From Microlunatus elymi (GTDB lineage Bacteria > Actinomycetota > Actinomycetes > Propionibacteriales > Propionibacteriaceae): a stretch of DNA of 64,000 bases. Below are positions 19,107 through 27,885 of the stretch, piece by piece. A program made the position numbers and the translations under genes. The notes beneath the pieces were generated by a model. That model had not been told where the DNA came from. It ran no database searches and saw nothing but the letters and a program-made list of their open reading frames with translations. Positions within the stretch are counted from its first letter, which is position 1, and every line of letters begins with the position of its first letter. The stretch is from positions 2,914,001 to 2,978,000 of the forward strand of contig NZ_CP041692.1 of the NCBI RefSeq assembly GCF_007362775.1, read 5' to 3'.

Positions 19107-20774
19107 ATGACAGCAGCACGCCCGGTGTTCCGGGTCGCGAACGGCGTTGTCGCCGTCGTGCTTGCCGTGGTCGGGCTGGTGGCCGCGCCGCACTCCACCG
19201 CAGCCGCGGACGACGGTGCCGAGGTTCCCGGGCAGTACATCTCCAAGCTCTACACCGAGGCGCTCGGCAGACTGCCGTACCAGAGCGAGTGGGCGGCCGC
19301 GGCCGCGGTCTTCACCGAGGGCGGCTGCGGTGCGCAGACCCTGGCCGAGGTGGGCCAGCAGGTCTACACGTCGGCCGACTACGCCAAGCTCGGCTACGAC
19401 AACGTGGCCAAGCTCAGCACCCTGTACCGCGGCGTCTGGAACACCGAGGCCGACCCGTCCGATCTGTCGACCTGGCGCGACGAGCTCGATCACGGCGAGT
19501 CCTGGTCGACGGTGGTGGCACGGTTCTTCGTCAGCGACGAGTTCAACGCGCTGGTGCCGAAGATCTGCTCCGGCGCTCGCGACGCCAGCGCCACGTCGTA
19601 TGCCTGGTCCGGTCGGACGCCGGCCGCCCTGCCCAGCGACAGCGCCGGCTTCAACGGCAACCAGGAAGATCTGCAGCGGATCCTCGACAACACGCCGGAC
19701 GGCGGCATCGTCCAACTGGCCGAGCGGTCGCTGGTCACCATCAGCCAGCCGCTGACCGTGCCGGCCGGCGTCACCCTGACCACGACCGCCGAACCGGACA
19801 CCGGGCACTACGCGATGATGGGCCGGTTGGTCCGCGGCGGCGACTTCGACGGCCCGGTGGTCCAGATCGCCGGCGGCGGCAAGCTGACCGGCGTCTGGGT
19901 CGACGGCGGGCGGACCGGCCCCGGTGCCGGCCATCCCGGCCGCAGCGACGTCCGGGTGTTGGGCGGCCACGGCACCCAGGTGATCGGCAACAAGGTCTCC
20001 AACAGCGCGGGCACCGCCGGCATCGAGGTGTACGGGCAGTCCCGCGGCTATCCGTGCTCGGACGTGACGATCAGCCGCAACGTCGTCACCGCGTACGCGA
20101 ATGATCACTACCTGACCCGTCAACTGGACGACGGCACCACGGCCGGGATGTGGACCGACGGCATCACCTCCGGCTGCGCGGACACGGCGATCACCCGGAA
20201 CCAGATCGTCGACACCGGCGGCGTCGGCATCGGCCTCTACCCGGCCACCTCGGATCCGAACAGCACCGTCGCGCAGCACTCGCTGATCAGCAGGAACCGG
20301 ATCCTGTCCGCCGGCATCGGCATGTACGCGGGCATCGTGGCCGATCCGCAGTACTACCTGCCCAATCGCGACGACGCCGGCGACTACGACTACCGCGGCG
20401 CCCGGATCACCGGCAACCTGCAGTGGACCGCGCCGAACACCCACTTCGTGATCGGCATCGCGGCCGGCACCCGGGCCTGGTACGGCGGTGCCGCGATGGT
20501 CGGACCGAACAGCGGCCACGGTCTGACCGTCACCGGCAACAGCACCGGAAAGCTGTCCGCGCGGGTGCGTACCGGCATCGCGGTCAGCGGGATGGACGAC
20601 GTCACGCTCGGCAGGAACCCGGCGCGTTGGACGCACGACGGCGTACCGGGGAAGACCGGGAACGCCTGCCCGGTCGCGGCAGTGGCCGCCTCGGTGACGG
20701 CCGGCACGGCTGCCGGGCTGGAGTCCGACCAGCCGATCGACGACGTCGGCTTCGACGGCTGCATGGGGGAGTGA
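19107..20774 (+). CDS. Secreted DUF4214 plus right-handed beta-helix protein
   Basis: A 555-aa predicted secreted protein. A signal peptide (VANGVVAVVLAVVGLVAAPH, then AAADD) is followed by a DUF4214-like domain at about residues 45-150 (YISKLYTEALGRLPYQSEW and ARFFVSDEF). The rest, from about residue 180, looks like a parallel beta-helix: repeated short strands with G-x-N and N-x-V/I patterns (VIGNKVSNSAGTAGIEVYG, ISRNVVTAY, ITRNQIVDTGGVGIGLY, ISRNRI). DUF4214 is found in proteins linked to surface or phycobilisome-linker-like contacts; beta-helices often bind or cut polysaccharide. No catalytic motif can be assigned. It stands alone upstream of the glycosidase locus and may act on an extracellular glycan. 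Confidence 0.75.
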   Translation: MTAARPVFRVANGVVAVVLAVVGLVAAPHSTAAADDGAEVPGQYISKLYTEALGRLPYQSEWAAAAAVFTEGGCGAQTLAEVGQQVYTSADYAKLGYDNVAKLSTLYRGVWNTEADPSDLSTWRDELDHGESWSTVVARFFVSDEFNALVPKICSGARDASATSYAWSGRTPAALPSDSAGFNGNQEDLQRILDNTPDGGIVQLAERSLVTISQPLTVPAGVTLTTTAEPDTGHYAMMGRLVRGGDFDGPVVQIAGGGKLTGVWVDGGRTGPGAGHPGRSDVRVLGGHGTQVIGNKVSNSAGTAGIEVYGQSRGYPCSDVTISRNVVTAYANDHYLTRQLDDGTTAGMWTDGITSGCADTAITRNQIVDTGGVGIGLYPATSDPNSTVAQHSLISRNRILSAGIGMYAGIVADPQYYLPNRDDAGDYDYRGARITGNLQWTAPNTHFVIGIAAGTRAWYGGAAMVGPNSGHGLTVTGNSTGKLSARVRTGIAVSGMDDVTLGRNPARWTHDGVPGKTGNACPVAAVAASVTAGTAAGLESDQPIDDVGFDGCMGE

Positions 20775-20811
20775 CGGCCCGCCCCGGGGCTCCAGCCGAC
20801 CCCCCGTCACA

Positions 20812-20823
20812 GAAACCGGTTTC
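20812..20823. promoter_or_regulatory. LacI-type operator in the GH43 promoter
   Basis: Perfect 12-bp palindrome GAAACCGGTTTC. A good -10 hexamer TATGAT follows at 20832-20837, so the operator falls in the promoter spacer, a position that would block RNA polymerase. A one-mismatch copy is upstream of the sugar-transport operon. The fused LacI regulator encoded in between is the likely ligand. Confidence 0.75.
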
Positions 20824-20872
20824 AGAGGTCGTATGATCTGGCAGTGTCCGTGGTCGACCTCGAAGGACTGTG

Positions 20873-22567
20873 ATGCCGCGCTACGCCAACCCCGTGCTCG
20901 ACGCCGACTGGCCGGACCCTGACGTCATCCGCGTCGACGATGCCTACTACCTGGTCGCATCCAGCTTCAACCGGGTGCCCGGGCTGCCGATCCTGCGGTC
21001 GACGAATCTGGTCGACTGGGAGATCGTCTCGCACGCCTTGCCGGAACTTCCGCCGGCCGAGCAGTACGCGCTGCCGCGCCACGGCTGCGGCGTCTGGGCT
21101 CCGAGCATCCGCCACCACGACGGCCGGTTCGTGGTCGTCTACCCGGACCCCGACTACGGTCTGTTCGTCGTCAGCAGCGAGTCGGCCGAAGGTCTGTGGA
21201 CCGCGCCGTACTGTCTGGTCCCGGGTCAGGGTCTGATCGACCCCTGCCCGCTGTTCGACGACGACGGCCGGGCGTACCTGGTGTTCGGCTGGGCCCGCAG
21301 CAGGGCCGGCATCGCCAACCGGCTGAGCGTGATCGAGGTCGAACCTGATCTGTCCGCGGTGATCGGCGCCCCGCAGACCGTGATCGACGGGGACGACCTG
21401 CCGGGCTTCCGCACTCTGGAAGGGCCGAAGTTCTACCGCCGCGGCGGCTGGTACTGGATCTTCGCGCCGGCCGGCGGCGTCGAGACCGGCTGGCAGTCGG
21501 TGTTCCGTTCCCGCTCGGTCTGGGGCCCGTACGAGGAACGCCGGGTGCTGGAGCAGGGCTCGACGCCGGTCAACGGCCCGCATCAGGGCGGCTGGGTGAC
21601 TGCTGCCGATGGCTCGGACTGGTTTCTGCACTTCCAGGATCGGGGCTGCTTCGGCCGGGTCGTGCATCTGCAGCCGATGACCTGGCGAGCCGACGGGTGG
21701 CCGGTGTTCGGCGCCGCCGGCGAGCCGGTGCCCGGTGGTGTGGGGCCCGGTGGTGACGTGCCCGGGCCGGAGCGCGACGCCTCGGATCGTGACGGGCGGG
21801 TCGGTCCGTCGGCCGGTGAGCCGTGCCGCGACGACGACTTCGCCGCTGCGTCGAAAGGTGCCGACACGTTCGCGCCCGGCGGCGACCCGATCGCCGGGCT
21901 GAATCGGTGGTGGCACTGGGCCGCGAATCCGGAGCCGGGCTGGCATCAGGTCGGCGAGGGCGCGCTGCGGCTGCAGGCCCGGGTGCGGGTGATCGACGAT
22001 CTGCGGCAGTCCCCTCAGCTGCTGGCCCAGCAGTTGCCCGGGCAGCCGGCGACGATCACCACGTCGGTCGCGCTGGAGGGCGCCGGCGACGGGCTGCGCG
22101 CCGGTCTGGTCGTGCTCGGCGCCACGTACCAGTGGGTAGGGCTGGCCCGACGGGACGGTCGGCTGCTCGTGGTCGTCGGACGAAGCGACCGGGCCGGGCA
22201 GGAGTACGAGGCCGAGGTGATCGATCCGGCCGACCCGAAGCCGAGCGAAGGCGAGCTGAACGAAGTTGGCCTGAACGAAGTTGGCCTGAACGAAGTTGGC
22301 TTGGGCGCCCACGTGGACCCGGCCGGCATCGTACGGTTCTCCTGCCGCCTCGGCGAGGACTGGCTGCCGATCGGCCCCGACTACCAGGCCGAACCAGGAC
22401 GATGGATCGGCGCCGAGGTCGGTCTGTTCGCCGACCGGCTCCTGGGCAGTGAGCCGGCGGCGGCCCGGTTCGGTCCCTGGAGGGTCCGACCCGACCGCGG
22501 CGAGGCAGACCCACCGCGGGTTGCAGAAACCGAGCACTTGACGGCCGAGCGAAGGATTGTTGCGTGA
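20873..22567 (+). CDS. GH43-type glycoside hydrolase (beta-xylosidase/arabinofuranosidase-like)
   Basis: Cytoplasmic, 564 aa, no signal peptide. The five-bladed propeller of family 43 is suggested by YANPVLDADWPDPDVIRVDD (catalytic base Asp), DPCPLFDDDGRAYLVFG and GFRTLEGPKFYRRGG (general acid Glu, about residue 182). The C-terminal 200 residues look like the beta-sandwich found in xylosidase-type GH43 enzymes. Likely role: hydrolysis of imported xylo- or arabino-oligosaccharides. Near residues 462-476 there are three perfect copies of a 15-bp unit encoding LNEVG. ATG 20873 (SD GAAGGA 20862-20867) is preferred over the GTG 3 bp upstream. It ends in a GTGA overlap with the regulator. Confidence 0.85.
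   Translation: MPRYANPVLDADWPDPDVIRVDDAYYLVASSFNRVPGLPILRSTNLVDWEIVSHALPELPPAEQYALPRHGCGVWAPSIRHHDGRFVVVYPDPDYGLFVVSSESAEGLWTAPYCLVPGQGLIDPCPLFDDDGRAYLVFGWARSRAGIANRLSVIEVEPDLSAVIGAPQTVIDGDDLPGFRTLEGPKFYRRGGWYWIFAPAGGVETGWQSVFRSRSVWGPYEERRVLEQGSTPVNGPHQGGWVTAADGSDWFLHFQDRGCFGRVVHLQPMTWRADGWPVFGAAGEPVPGGVGPGGDVPGPERDASDRDGRVGPSAGEPCRDDDFAAASKGADTFAPGGDPIAGLNRWWHWAANPEPGWHQVGEGALRLQARVRVIDDLRQSPQLLAQQLPGQPATITTSVALEGAGDGLRAGLVVLGATYQWVGLARRDGRLLVVVGRSDRAGQEYEAEVIDPADPKPSEGELNEVGLNEVGLNEVGLGAHVDPAGIVRFSCRLGEDWLPIGPDYQAEPGRWIGAEVGLFADRLLGSEPAAARFGPWRVRPDRGEADPPRVAETEHLTAERRIVA
22256..22300 (+). repeat. Three perfect 15-bp in-frame repeats in the GH43 gene
   Basis: CTGAACGAAGTTGGC repeated three times without change, encoding LNEVG three times, followed by LGAHVDP. 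The lack of any silent differences suggests recent expansion by slippage. Confidence 0.95.
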
Positions 22568-24504
22568 GCGAGCAGGTACGGGTCCGGGCGACCATCTCCG
22601 ACGTCGCGGACGCCGCCGGGGTGTCCCGGGCGACGGTGTCCCGAGTGATGAACAACCAGGCCACTGTCAACGCCGACCTGGCCCGCCGAGTTCGCGAGGT
22701 GGCCGACCAGCTGCGATATCGGCCCAGCAACGTCGCCCGCAGCCTGTCGCTGGGGCGGACCCAGAGCATCGCGGTGATCGTGCCGGACCTGGGCAATCCG
22801 ATGTTCCAGGGAGTGGTGCACGGACTGACCGAAGCCGCCGCACTCGAGGGCTATCGGGTGATGATCATCGAGACCGACGAGGACCCGACCGCCGAACCCA
22901 CCGCCGCCCGGGAGGCCAGGGCCCGCTGCGACGCGGTGGTGCTGGTGTCGCCGGGAACCGCCGAGCAGCAGCTGGCCGAACTGGTTTCCGAACTGCAGCC
23001 GGCCATCGTGCTCGGCCGCGGCATGGTCGACCACTCCGGCGCGCCCGAGCTCGCCTTCGACTTCGCCGCCGCGGTCGGCACCCTGACCGACCATCTGACC
23101 GAGCTCGGCCATCGTGACCTGGTCTATCTGAACGGTCCCACCAGCAGCGTGGCCAACCTGGCCCGGCTGGACGGTTTCGATCGCGTTCAGGCCCAGCATC
23201 CGCAGTTGCGGATCGCCCAGTTGAGTTGCGGCAGCCGGATGGCCGACGGGTACGCCGCGGCCGAGCGGGTGCTGGCCAGCCGGGCCACCGCGGTGATCGC
23301 CTACAACGACCTGGTCGCCTTCGGGCTGCTGGCCCGGTTGAACGAGATCGGCGTCGCGGTGCCGCAGGACCTGTCCGTCGTCGGCTTCGACGACATCGAA
23401 CTGGCCGCCTATGCGGTGCCGCCGCTGACCACGGTGGCGGTGCCCAAACTCGAGCTCGGCCGACGCGCCTGGGAACACCTACGAGCCCGGATCCACGGCG
23501 GGGGTGCCGACGACGAGCCCAACTTCGTACCGGAGTTGGTTCGTCGTGCCTCGACCGGCCCGGTGGCCCCGCGCCGGTCGGCCCGCCGGCGGCAGCCGCG
23601 GCAGACGGTCAGCTCGCTGGCCTGGCGGCACGACCAGAACGCCGACGTGCTGATGGCCGACGACAGTCTGCCGCTGCTGCGCTACGACCGGGGCGAGCAG
23701 ATGGCGACGGTGCACTCGCCGCGCCCGTACGCCCATCCGGTGCACACGCTGGCCGGCGTGCCGACCACCGCGGCCAGTCCGCGTGATCATCGGCACCAGC
23801 ACGGGTTGTCGTTCGCGGCGCCGGACGTGAACGGCACCTCGTACTGGGGCGGCCGGACGTTCCTGCCCGACGTCGGCCCGACCCTGCTGGCCAATCACGG
23901 CCGGCAGGTGGTCGTGCAGCGGCTGGCCGATCGGGTCGAGCAGGACGCGGTGCTGCGGGAGCGGTTGCGCTGGGAGGACGAGTACGGCGACACCTGGCTG
24001 ACCGAGCACCGGATCCTCACCGGCTCGTTGCTGCCCGAGGCCGGCGCCTGGGCCCTCGGCTGGCGGTCGAAACTGTCCGCCGACGTCACCGACATCACCT
24101 TCGCCAGCCCGGCGACCAGCGGCCGGCACGGCGCCGGCTACGGGGGCATCTTCTGGCGGCTGGACACGGTTGCGGTGAAGGCCGTCTTCAGCGAGTTGGG
24201 CAGCGGCGAACAGTCGGTGCACGGCTGCCGTACGCCGTGGGTCGCCTTCGTCCGGCAGGGCCCGCAGGGGAGCACGACGGTGATCTTGGAGCAGCCGTCC
24301 GACGGCGAGATCCTGCCCTGGTTCTGCCGCGTGTCCGACTACACCGGGGCCTGCCCTGCCGTCGCCTGGGATGCCGAGCGCCGGCTGCCCTACGGCTCCA
24401 CCCTGGACCTCGGCCTCAACGCCGTCCTGCTCGACCGCGAAGTCGTACCCGATGAGGTGCCGGCCCTGCTGGCGACTCTGCCGGCCTCGGCCCCGATCGC
24501 CTGA
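22564..24504 (+). CDS. LacI-family regulator fused to a DUF6807 (PmoA-like) domain
   Basis: A 646-aa fusion. Residues about 8-60 are a LacI helix-turn-helix and hinge (TISDVADAAGVSRATVSRVM, then YRPSNVARSLSLGRTQ). Residues about 65-340 are the periplasmic-binding-like effector domain (IAVIVPDLGNPMFQ, YNDLVAFGLL, VVGFDDIELAAYAVPPLTTV). After a basic linker (RRSARRRQPRQ), residues about 360-640 match DUF6807: RPYAHPVHTLAGVPTT, DHRHQHGLSFA, NGTSYWGG and VEDEYGDTWL-like stretches. DUF6807 proteins usually stand alone near sugar catabolism genes. The GTG 22564 overlaps the GH43 stop. It probably represses the GH43 and ABC transport genes through the AACCGGTT-core operators; the role of the fused domain is unknown. 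Confidence 0.88.
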   Translation: MSEQVRVRATISDVADAAGVSRATVSRVMNNQATVNADLARRVREVADQLRYRPSNVARSLSLGRTQSIAVIVPDLGNPMFQGVVHGLTEAAALEGYRVMIIETDEDPTAEPTAAREARARCDAVVLVSPGTAEQQLAELVSELQPAIVLGRGMVDHSGAPELAFDFAAAVGTLTDHLTELGHRDLVYLNGPTSSVANLARLDGFDRVQAQHPQLRIAQLSCGSRMADGYAAAERVLASRATAVIAYNDLVAFGLLARLNEIGVAVPQDLSVVGFDDIELAAYAVPPLTTVAVPKLELGRRAWEHLRARIHGGGADDEPNFVPELVRRASTGPVAPRRSARRRQPRQTVSSLAWRHDQNADVLMADDSLPLLRYDRGEQMATVHSPRPYAHPVHTLAGVPTTAASPRDHRHQHGLSFAAPDVNGTSYWGGRTFLPDVGPTLLANHGRQVVVQRLADRVEQDAVLRERLRWEDEYGDTWLTEHRILTGSLLPEAGAWALGWRSKLSADVTDITFASPATSGRHGAGYGGIFWRLDTVAVKAVFSELGSGEQSVHGCRTPWVAFVRQGPQGSTTVILEQPSDGEILPWFCRVSDYTGACPAVAWDAERRLPYGSTLDLGLNAVLLDREVVPDEVPALLATLPASAPIA

Positions 24505-24626
24505 CTGTCGCTTCGAACACGCCACGGCCCAGGCCCCGGCGCCGGTCCGCTGATTCGTGATGAACCGATTCCTTGTCGAAATTGTCTCCTGCTATTGACA
24601 TCTGCAACTGTCGTCCACCAAGCTGA

Positions 24627-24638
24627 GCAACCGGTTTC
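24627..24638. promoter_or_regulatory. Second LacI-type operator, upstream of the sugar ABC operon
   Basis: GCAACCGGTTTC matches 11 of 12 bases of the GAAACCGGTTTC operator at 20812. A perfect -35 hexamer TTGACA is at 24595-24600; a weak -10 (CAAGCT, 18-bp spacing) would place the operator over the transcription start. The 177-bp gap before the solute-binding gene holds nothing else recognisable. Confidence 0.65.
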
Positions 24639-24681
24639 GGATCTTGGAGACCGTGGTCGCAACGAAGCGAAGGGAAACGTT

Positions 24682-26001
24682 ATGGGTGGCTTTTCCGATC
24701 CAACCGTCTCGCGCCGGGCGATGCTCGGGCTGGGCCTCGGGGCCGCTGCGGCCGGGGTCGCCGGTTGCAGTCGTTTCGGCGGCGGCGGTTCGACCTCCGC
24801 CGACGGCTCGACCACGTTGAACATGATCTGGTGGGGAGACTCCGAGCGGGCGAAGTCCACCGAGGCGATGCTGGACGTCTTCAAGAAGAAGAATTCCGGC
24901 ATCAACATCAAGACCGAGTACCAGGACAGCGGCCCGTACAAGGACAAGATGGCGACCCGGTTCGCCTCCGGCGACGTACCGGATCTGTGCAACCAGCGCC
25001 GCGACAGCATCCGCGAGTACGCCGACCGCAGCGCCCTCCTGGACCTCAACCAACACCTGGATGTGCTGAACACCAAGGACATCCCGGACAGCGTGCGCAA
25101 GATCGGCCAGGTCCAGGACAGCATGTACGGCATCCCGGCCGGGCTGAACGCCGTCGGCTTCGTGATCAACAAGGAGCTGGCGGAGAAGTACGGCGTGGAG
25201 ATCCCGGACGGCAACACCTGGTCCTGGGACGACCTGTGGAGCTTCTCCCGCAAGATCACCAAGGCCAGCGGCAAGAAGGTGTACGGCACCGACGTCGACT
25301 TCGCGACGATCCAGAACCTCGTCGTCTTCGTCCGGCAGACCGGCGAGGAGTTGTACAACGAGGACGGCACCTTCGGGGCGAGCGAGAAGACCTTGACCGA
25401 CTGGTTCTCGATGTCGGTGTCGGAGCGCAAGACCGGTGGCCTGTCACCGGCCGGCTTCCTCGACGCCAGCGGCAGCTCTGCCGATCAGGACGGACTGACC
25501 AAGAAGGTGCTGGCCTCCCAGATCATCCCGACCAACAACCTGAAGGCCGAGTCCGAGTCCGTCGGCACCGAACTTCAGCTGAACAGGATCCCCGGCGAGA
25601 CCCAGGGTGCACGTCGAGGGATGTCCATCGACACCTCGATGTACTGGTCCATCGCGGCGAAGTCGAAACACGTCGACGATTCGCTCAAGCTGCTCGACTT
25701 CATCGTGAACGACGTCGAAGGCAACCGGGCGGTCGGGCCGACTCGCGGCGTACCGATGAGCTCGAAGGTCGCCGACGCGATCTATCCCGATCTCGGGCCG
25801 GAGGACAAGGCTTCGATCGACTACATCAAGGGTCTGAGCAAGGAGACGCTGCCGGAGTCTCGACCCGATCCCGTCGGCGGTTCGGCGGTGCAGGATGCCT
25901 GCACCAGCATCGCCACCGAGGTGATGTTCGGCCGGATGAAGCCGGCCGATGCCGCCAAGAAGTTGATCAGCAAGGCAAACGAGGCGCTCGGTAAGAAATG
26001 A
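24682..26001 (+). CDS. Sugar ABC transporter solute-binding lipoprotein (family 1), Tat signal
   Basis: A 439-aa carbohydrate-binding protein. The N-terminus has a twin-arginine motif (SRRAMLGLGLG) followed by a lipobox VAGC, so it is likely exported folded and lipid-anchored. The mature part follows the family-1 pattern: TTLNMIWWGDSERAKSTEAM, DKMATRFASGDVPDL, YGIPAGLNAVGFVINKELAE. It delivers an oligosaccharide to the two downstream permeases. ATG 24682 with AAGGGA at 24670 is preferred to upstream codons. It overlaps the first permease by ATGA. No ATPase gene is nearby; a shared MsiK-type ATPase elsewhere is the usual actinobacterial solution. Confidence 0.92.
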   Translation: MGGFSDPTVSRRAMLGLGLGAAAAGVAGCSRFGGGGSTSADGSTTLNMIWWGDSERAKSTEAMLDVFKKKNSGINIKTEYQDSGPYKDKMATRFASGDVPDLCNQRRDSIREYADRSALLDLNQHLDVLNTKDIPDSVRKIGQVQDSMYGIPAGLNAVGFVINKELAEKYGVEIPDGNTWSWDDLWSFSRKITKASGKKVYGTDVDFATIQNLVVFVRQTGEELYNEDGTFGASEKTLTDWFSMSVSERKTGGLSPAGFLDASGSSADQDGLTKKVLASQIIPTNNLKAESESVGTELQLNRIPGETQGARRGMSIDTSMYWSIAAKSKHVDDSLKLLDFIVNDVEGNRAVGPTRGVPMSSKVADAIYPDLGPEDKASIDYIKGLSKETLPESRPDPVGGSAVQDACTSIATEVMFGRMKPADAAKKLISKANEALGKK

Positions 26002-26957
26002 CTTCCGTGACCGACTCCGCCCACGCCGAGACCGCCGATGCGCCCGCTGCGAGGGCCAGCGCGGCGGTGCCGGGGCGGCGACGCCGGCGTCACCTGATCG
26101 ACTGGTCGGCCTACGTCTTCCTGGTGCCCTGGTTCGTCGGGATGCTCTTCACCGTGATCCCGTTCGGCGCATCGCTGGTGCTGGCGTTCACCGACTACGA
26201 CCTGCTGAACCCGCCGAAGTTCATCGGGATGCAGAACTTCACCGAGATTCTGCACGACGAGCGGGTGCACAAGTCGCTGGTGGTGACCTTCATCTACTGC
26301 TTGGTGTCGGTGCCGACGTCGTTGGCCGCCGCGCTCGGGGTGGCGCTGATGCTCAACAGGGGCTTGCGCGGATTGCCGATCTATCGCGCGATCTACTACC
26401 TGCCATCGCTGCTGGGCAGCAGTGTCGCGGTGGTGATGTTGTGGCGGCAGGTCTTCAGCACCCAGGGAATCGTGAACACCGCGTTGGCCTGGTTCGGCAT
26501 CCAGGGCCCGAGCTGGACCTCGGATCCGCACACCGCGTTGAGCGTGTTGATCTTGCTGCACATCTGGACCTTCGGTGCGCCGATGGTGATCTTCCTGGCA
26601 GCGCTGCGCCAGGTGCCGACGATGTACTACGAGGCGGCCGCGGTCGACGGCGCGTCCCGGTGGCGGCAGTTCCGGTCCATCACCCTGCCGATGATCAGCC
26701 CGATCATCTTCTTCAACCTGGTGTTGGCCACCATCGGTGCAATGCAGAGCTTCACCCAGAGTTTCGTCATGAGCAACGGAACCGGTGGGCCGGCGGACTC
26801 GACGCTGTTCTACAACCTGTACCTCTACATCCAGGGCTTCAGTCGTTTCCACATGGGCTATGCCTCGGCGCTGGCCTGGGTGCTGCTGTTGATCATCGCC
26901 GCCCTGACCGCGATCAACTTCCTGGCCCAGCGCTACTGGGTCTTCTACGAGAACTGA
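25998..26957 (+). CDS. Sugar ABC transporter permease (MalF/LacF-like)
   Basis: A 319-aa inner-membrane protein with about six membrane segments. It starts with a cytoplasmic Arg-rich arm (RRRRHLIDWSAYVFLVPWF). The EAA docking loop is near residues 211-231 (YEAAAVDGASRWRQFRSITL). It overlaps the solute-binding gene by 4 bp and is followed 13 bp later by the partner permease. CUT1-class uptake of di- or oligosaccharides is inferred from family. Confidence 0.93.
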   Translation: MTSVTDSAHAETADAPAARASAAVPGRRRRRHLIDWSAYVFLVPWFVGMLFTVIPFGASLVLAFTDYDLLNPPKFIGMQNFTEILHDERVHKSLVVTFIYCLVSVPTSLAAALGVALMLNRGLRGLPIYRAIYYLPSLLGSSVAVVMLWRQVFSTQGIVNTALAWFGIQGPSWTSDPHTALSVLILLHIWTFGAPMVIFLAALRQVPTMYYEAAAVDGASRWRQFRSITLPMISPIIFFNLVLATIGAMQSFTQSFVMSNGTGGPADSTLFYNLYLYIQGFSRFHMGYASALAWVLLLIIAALTAINFLAQRYWVFYEN

Positions 26958-26970
26958 AGGCAGGATCACC

Positions 26971-27882
26971 GTGGCCGTCAGCGACACCCTTGTGCCGAAG
27001 CGAACCGCAGCCGAACGCCGTACGTCCGGGTTCAGCTATGTCGAGGGCGGCGGCACCTCACCACGAACGCGTTTTCTCCGCTACGTGGTGATCACCGGGA
27101 TCGCGCTGTTCATGATGTACCCACTGCTGTGGATGGTGTCCAGCACCTTCAAACCCGACAACAAGATCTTCACCCAGCTGGGATTGTGGCCGCAGGAGTG
27201 GAAGTTCAGCAACTTCTCCGAGGGCTGGAACTCGCTGGAGCATCCGTTCAGCCTGTACTTGATCAACTCGACGATCCTGGCAGTCTTCGACGTGGTCGGC
27301 ACTGTGGTCTCGAGCGCCCTGGCCGCCTTTGCCTTTGCCCGCTTGAACTTTCCGGGTCGCAAGATCTTGTTCGCGATGATGTTGGGCACGCTGATGCTGC
27401 CCAGTCACGTCCTGCTGATCCCGCAGTACATCGTGTTTTCCAAGCTGGGCTGGTTGAACACGTACCTGCCGCTGGTGGTGCCGCACTTCCTGGCCACCAA
27501 CGCGTTCTACATCTTCTTGATGGTGCAGTTCATGCGCGCCCTGCCACGAGAGCTCGACGACGCGGCACGGATCGACGGCTGCGGGACGTTCCGCATCTTC
27601 TTCCGGATCATCGCGCCGTTGTGCGTTCCTGCCTTCGCGACCACGGCGATCTTCACGTTCATGAACAGCTGGAACGACTTCTTCTCACCGCTGATCTACC
27701 TCACCGACTCCGACCTCTACACGGTGCCGCTGGCGTTGCGGCAGTTCATGGACTCGGAAGGGCAGAGCTCGTGGGGGCCGATGTTCGCGATGTCGATCGT
27801 GTCCCTGCTGCCGATCGTCGGATTCTTCATCGCCGGCCAGAAGTATCTGATGCAGGGGATCGCCACCACCGGGCTCAAATGA
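26971..27882 (+). CDS. Sugar ABC transporter permease (MalG/LacG-like)
   Basis: A 303-aa partner permease with a first membrane segment at YVVITGIALFMMYPLLWMV, then PDNKIF typical of MalG-like subunits. The EAA loop is near residues 190-212 (RELDDAARIDGCGTFRIFFR), and the C-terminal QKYLMQGIATTGLK is characteristic. GTG 26971 follows AGGA. It ends 3 bp before the stop of the convergent acetyltransferase gene. Confidence 0.93.
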   Translation: MAVSDTLVPKRTAAERRTSGFSYVEGGGTSPRTRFLRYVVITGIALFMMYPLLWMVSSTFKPDNKIFTQLGLWPQEWKFSNFSEGWNSLEHPFSLYLINSTILAVFDVVGTVVSSALAAFAFARLNFPGRKILFAMMLGTLMLPSHVLLIPQYIVFSKLGWLNTYLPLVVPHFLATNAFYIFLMVQFMRALPRELDDAARIDGCGTFRIFFRIIAPLCVPAFATTAIFTFMNSWNDFFSPLIYLTDSDLYTVPLALRQFMDSEGQSSWGPMFAMSIVSLLPIVGFFIAGQKYLMQGIATTGLK

Positions 27883-27885
27883 TCA

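Noticed and set aside
20810-20840. Generic hairpin terminator after the beta-helix gene
   Set aside because: The palindrome is short (12 bp), AT-containing and placed just before a good TATGAT -10 element, so an operator fits better than a terminator.
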